From Bacteriovorax sp. UBA1852 (GTDB lineage Bacteria > Bdellovibrionota > Bacteriovoracia > Bacteriovoracales > Bacteriovoracaceae): a stretch of 8,415 bases of DNA. Positions 6,793 to 8,415 of the stretch are shown here, piece by piece (the stretch's first letter is position 1; each line of letters opens with the position of its first letter). The notes under the pieces were generated by a model that ran no database searches, was not told the origin of the DNA, and saw only the letters and a program-made list of their open reading frames with translations. The translations under genes were made by a program, and so were the position numbers. The stretch covers positions 1-8,415 of the forward strand of contig DDIK01000111.1 in NCBI GenBank assembly GCA_002338505.1. Direction: 5' to 3'.

Positions 6793-7350
6793 TTATTCTG
6801 CCTTGGTTTCAATGTCTTCACTGTGAACGAGAGACACTGAATTAATACAGTAGCGAAGTCCTGTAGGCTTAGGTCCATCTTCAAATACATGTCCTAAGTG
6901 TGCCCCGCATCTAGCACATGAGGCTTCAGTTCTAGTCATTCCAAATCGCTTATCTGTTTTTAAGGTAATATTTTCTTTGGTCACGACATCATAGAAGCTG
7001 GGCCATCCAGTACCTGATTTAAATTTCGTATCACTCTTAAAGAGTTCGTGACCACAGCCTGAACAGTGATAGACACCTGGTCGTTTTTCGTCCCAGTATT
7101 TTCCACTAAATGCTCTCTCTGTACCTTCATGTCTTGTGACATTATATTGAAGGGGAGTCATACTTTCTTTCCAATATTCATCAGTCTTTTCTTTCCAGTT
7201 AGTTTTACTTGGATTTACTTTTTTTAAGTGAGAGCCAATTGTATCTTGAGTCTCTGTGTTTTCACTCTTTCTAAAGAAGTTAAAAATGTCCATTGCGTTC
7301 ACCGTTATGATTAGGGTTAGAAAAACTAAGAAATACTTTAATTTTGTCAT
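6793..7350 (-). CDS. msrB: Exported peptide-methionine (R)-S-oxide reductase MsrB
   Basis: MsrB reduces methionine-R-sulfoxide in oxidised proteins. From the ATG at 7350 the protein has 185 residues. A signal peptide (TKLKYFLVFLTLIITVNA, about residues 2-19) and a spacer precede the catalytic domain (about 62-178), so a periplasmic location is inferred. Zinc ligands are CSGC (Cys 96, 99) and CARC (Cys 145, 148). The substrate-pocket GTGWPSF contains Trp 116, and HLGHVFEDGP leads to RYCINS with catalytic Cys 168. The usual resolving Cys of SGCGWPSF is Thr 114 here, and no other Cys exists, making this a 1-Cys enzyme that needs an outside thiol. A TTG three codons upstream is in frame, but it abuts the AAGG Shine-Dalgarno, which instead suits the ATG. 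It is the first gene of the msrB-DUF1653-VTT/FAD operon. Confidence 0.95.
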   Translation of the reverse strand: MTKLKYFLVFLTLIITVNAMDIFNFFRKSENTETQDTIGSHLKKVNPSKTNWKEKTDEYWKESMTPLQYNVTRHEGTERAFSGKYWDEKRPGVYHCSGCGHELFKSDTKFKSGTGWPSFYDVVTKENITLKTDKRFGMTRTEASCARCGAHLGHVFEDGPKPTGLRYCINSVSLVHSEDIETKAE

Positions 7351-7359
7351 TTGAACCAA

Positions 7360-7363
7360 CCTT
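7360..7363 (-). promoter_or_regulatory. Ribosome binding site deciding the msrB start
   Basis: AAGG on the minus strand is nine bases before the ATG at 7348-7350 but directly adjacent to the in-frame TTG at 7357-7359. This spacing favours the ATG. It also removes three residues from the front of the signal peptide without harming it. Confidence 0.55.
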
Positions 7364-7399
7364 GTTGTAGCTAAGTGTGTAGTTCGCTTTATTTGTTAC

Positions 7400-7428
7400 A
7401 TTTTAATGGAATAAGTTATGTAATTCTA
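7400..7428 (-). promoter_or_regulatory. Weak candidate promoter for the msrB operon
   Basis: Within the 98-base hemJ-msrB gap the minus strand has TAAAAT (7400-7405, five of six -10 bases) and TAGAAT (7423-7428, three of six -35 bases) with a 17-base spacer. The start would fall near 7393, giving a leader of about 42 bases. No clear terminator follows hemJ, so read-through from hemJ is also possible. Confidence 0.3.
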
Positions 7429-7448
7429 GTCGTTTGCAGGTCTTAAAC

Positions 7449-7982
7449 CTATACTTTTCTGATGCGCTTATAGGTTTTTATAGCAATCATCAATATGATG
7501 CTAAAAGCGATAAGGAAAATCAGCCCCTTACCCATATCCATAATATCTTTGAGCTTTACAAGAAAAACGATCGCAAAGAGAAATATCGTCGCAACTTCAT
7601 TCCAAACTCTAAGCCAATTTGATGAATACTTAAAAACATCATTTTGAAGTTGTTTAAATATCTTATGGCAATAAAAGTGGTAGGAGTATAGGCCAATAAG
7701 AAAAATGACTTTTGCGACCAACCAAGAGTGTTCAGTAATTGGAAAGAATTGGTGAATTAGGGACATACCAAAGAGAAGAGTAACAATGGCACTAGGCCAA
7801 GTGATTCCATACCATAGCCTTTTTTGCATAATTTTAAATTGATCACTTAAAACTTTCTTCTCTGTTTCAGACTTTTCTTGAGCTTCAACGTGATAGATAA
7901 AGAGTCTTACAATATAGAAGAGTCCTGCAAACCAGGTTACAACAAAGATAATATGTAATGCTTTTAAATAGTCGTAGTTCAT
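7449..7982 (-). CDS. hemJ: HemJ protoporphyrinogen IX oxidase (UPF0093 membrane protein)
   Basis: HemJ oxidises protoporphyrinogen IX to protoporphyrin IX, the penultimate step of haem synthesis, in the cytoplasmic membrane. The N-terminus YLKALHIIFVVTWFAGLFYI (5-24) with RLFIYHVEA (26-34) is the family hallmark. It includes His 10, which matches the invariant and probably haem-ligating His. Other conserved parts are MQKRLW (52-57), SWLVAK with Lys 91, YHFYCHK (101-107) and RVWNEVATIFL (125-135). Four helices cover the core. A further hydrophobic segment (about 152-168) and a basic tail extend it to 177 residues, longer than the roughly 140-150 I recall for short proteobacterial forms. The start is well supported by the conserved N-terminus, yet no Shine-Dalgarno is visible because the pckA terminator hairpin occupies that position. 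It ends with TAG, the only TAG stop in the window. Confidence 0.92.
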   Translation of the reverse strand: MNYDYLKALHIIFVVTWFAGLFYIVRLFIYHVEAQEKSETEKKVLSDQFKIMQKRLWYGITWPSAIVTLLFGMSLIHQFFPITEHSWLVAKVIFLIGLYSYHFYCHKIFKQLQNDVFKYSSNWLRVWNEVATIFLFAIVFLVKLKDIMDMGKGLIFLIAFSIILMIAIKTYKRIRKV

Positions 7983-8011
7983 AAAATAAATAAGGCCGCT
8001 TACGCGGCCCT
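7983..8011 (-). terminator. Rho-independent terminator of pckA, abutting the hemJ start
   Basis: On the minus strand GGCCGC, loop GTAA, GCGGCC (8009-8004 with 7999-7994) is a perfect 6-bp GC stem with a stable GNRA-type loop. A G-U and an A-U pair extend it to 8 bp. The tail is TTATTTATTTT, running directly into the hemJ ATG at 7980-7982. It starts five bases after the pckA stop. Confidence 0.85.
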
Positions 8012-8015
8012 AGGA

Positions 8016-8415
8016 TTATCCATTGTGGGTTGGAGCACCACTTCTGTTTTCGTTATAAAAATCACCAAAGTTCTTCATTTGCGTATGAAAGCTTTCAGCT
8101 AGTTCCTTTGCCTTTTTCTCGTAAGCACTACCATCGGCCCATGAATCTTGTGGCTTAAGTATATTTGCGGGAACACCTTCAAGCTCAAGTGGAACTTCTA
8201 AACCAAAAATTGGATCAGCTTCAGTTGGAGTGTCGTTAACTTTATTAGCCTGAATTCCTCTAATTATTTTTCTTGTTATGTTAAGAGGGAATCTCTGACC
8301 GACGCCATATGCTCCACCGGTTCAACCAGTGTTGACAAGCCAAACATTGAATCCAAGCGTGTCGATGTATTCACCAAGAAGTTTTGCATATTCGCTAGGG
8401 TGTCTCAGCATAAAA
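8016..8415 (-). CDS. pckA: ATP-type phosphoenolpyruvate carboxykinase, C-terminal part, with in-frame TGA
   Basis: PckA converts oxaloacetate and ATP to phosphoenolpyruvate, CO2 and ADP in gluconeogenesis. The visible 3' part, cut by the right window edge, reads HPSEYAKLLGEYIDTLG, then VWLVNTG, a TGA, then TGGAYGVGQRFPLNITRKII. The tail continues through GLEVPLELEGVPANIL and KKAKELAESF to a TAA at 8016-8018. All these blocks match ATP-dependent PckA (compare LVNTGW, GKR...TRA, PTELPGV, EKAE-LA in the E. coli enzyme). The TGA falls on the Trp of NTGW. Thirty codons precede it and 101 follow with no other stop or frameshift. If UGA is obeyed, the product loses the adenine-binding loop (R-I-...-T in E. 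coli, from memory) and should be inactive. Whether this is a real nonsense mutation, a sequence error or a decoded codon is unresolved, so it could equally be listed as a pseudogene. A terminator follows. Confidence 0.88.
8322..8324 (-). other. pckA: In-frame TGA codon at a conserved Trp of pckA
   Basis: The minus-strand codon order is GGT TGA ACC GGT GGA, translating as G-stop-T-G-G. The family has Trp here (NTGW-G-G). TGG to TGA is a single G-to-A change. A normal TGG Trp codon lies seven codons upstream (VWLV). The base after the stop is A. Confidence 0.9.

Noticed and set aside
7357..7359. TTG as the msrB start
   Set aside because: It directly abuts the only Shine-Dalgarno-like AAGG, leaving no spacing; the ATG nine bases downstream is properly placed.
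7396..7423. TTACAT ... ATGTAA inverted repeat upstream of msrB
   Set aside because: The arms are only 6 bp with a 16-base spacer in AT-rich sequence, do not extend, and straddle a weak -10; chance is the simplest explanation.
7434..7622. Plus-strand open frame of 62 codons over the 3' end of hemJ
   Set aside because: It lies antisense to the well-conserved hemJ reading frame, has no ribosome binding site and no recognisable protein features. The other antisense or overlapping frames (for example 713-916, 1342-1536, 3542-3748, 3949-4254, 4582-4788, 5262-5559) are shadows of real genes for the same reason.
8285..8324. Selenocysteine insertion at the pckA TGA (GGUC occurs about 24 bases downstream, recalling the bacterial SECIS loop)
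   Set aside because: The flanking bases do not form a stem that presents GGUC in an apical loop, and the family residue here is Trp, not Cys or Ser.
8016..8415. Genome-wide reassignment of TGA to Trp (code 4) as the explanation for the pckA TGA
   Set aside because: All 26 other Trp codons I count in the window are TGG, and no other gene has an internal TGA. An AT-rich genome with reassigned TGA would use it for most Trp codons. A local cause is more likely, though a rare decoding event is not excluded.
1..8415. Mobile elements, phage genes, CRISPR arrays, tRNA genes or a defence system
   Set aside because: No transposase, integrase, direct repeat array, cloverleaf-like sequence or known defence domain was seen. 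The ABC-F protein is soluble and belongs with ribosome-associated ATPases.

Overview
This window looks like an ordinary AT-rich chromosomal segment of a Gram-negative bacterium. Several genes encode Sec-type signal peptides, and one encodes HemJ, the haem-pathway enzyme of many proteobacteria and their relatives. AT-richness, gene content and Lys/Asn/Glu-rich proteins would fit a Bdellovibrionota (Bacteriovorax/Halobacteriovorax-like) genome, but that is a low-confidence inference. I see no mobile element, CRISPR array, tRNA or rRNA. No stretch over 300 bases lacks a gene.

Layout. The left edge holds the 5' end of typA/bipA on the minus strand. It diverges from a plus-strand run: an ABC-F ATPase (236-1990), a secreted orphan protein with a HEATH zinc-protease-like motif (2056-2871), a TRIC/UPF0126 membrane protein starting at GTG two bases later (2874-3482), and, after a 123-base gap with a promoter-like region, a peroxiredoxin-glutaredoxin fusion (3606-4340) ending in a strong terminator. 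The right half is all minus strand. In reading direction it holds the 3' end of ATP-type pckA (8415-8016), a terminator hairpin, hemJ (7982-7449), and then a tight msrB - DUF1653 - VTT/FAD-disulfide-oxidoreductase operon (7350-4371) that converges on the peroxiredoxin gene.

How the genes fit together. From 3606 to 7350 the window is mostly thiol and oxidative-damage chemistry: a self-contained Prx-Grx peroxidase, an exported methionine-R-sulfoxide reductase that lacks its usual resolving Cys, and a membrane-anchored flavin disulfide oxidoreductase. This looks like an oxidant-defence and repair neighbourhood, although shared regulation is not shown.

The most notable observation is an in-frame TGA inside pckA (8322-8324). 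It sits exactly where the family has the Trp of the NTGW motif, and a fully conserved C-terminal sequence of 101 codons follows it. Every other Trp in the window is TGG (26 codons by my count), and none of the nine gene ends visible here uses TGA. A recent nonsense mutation, a sequencing error, or readthrough of UGA as Trp are the competing explanations; wholesale code reassignment is unlikely. A second oddity is that the pckA terminator sits where the ribosome binding site of hemJ should be.
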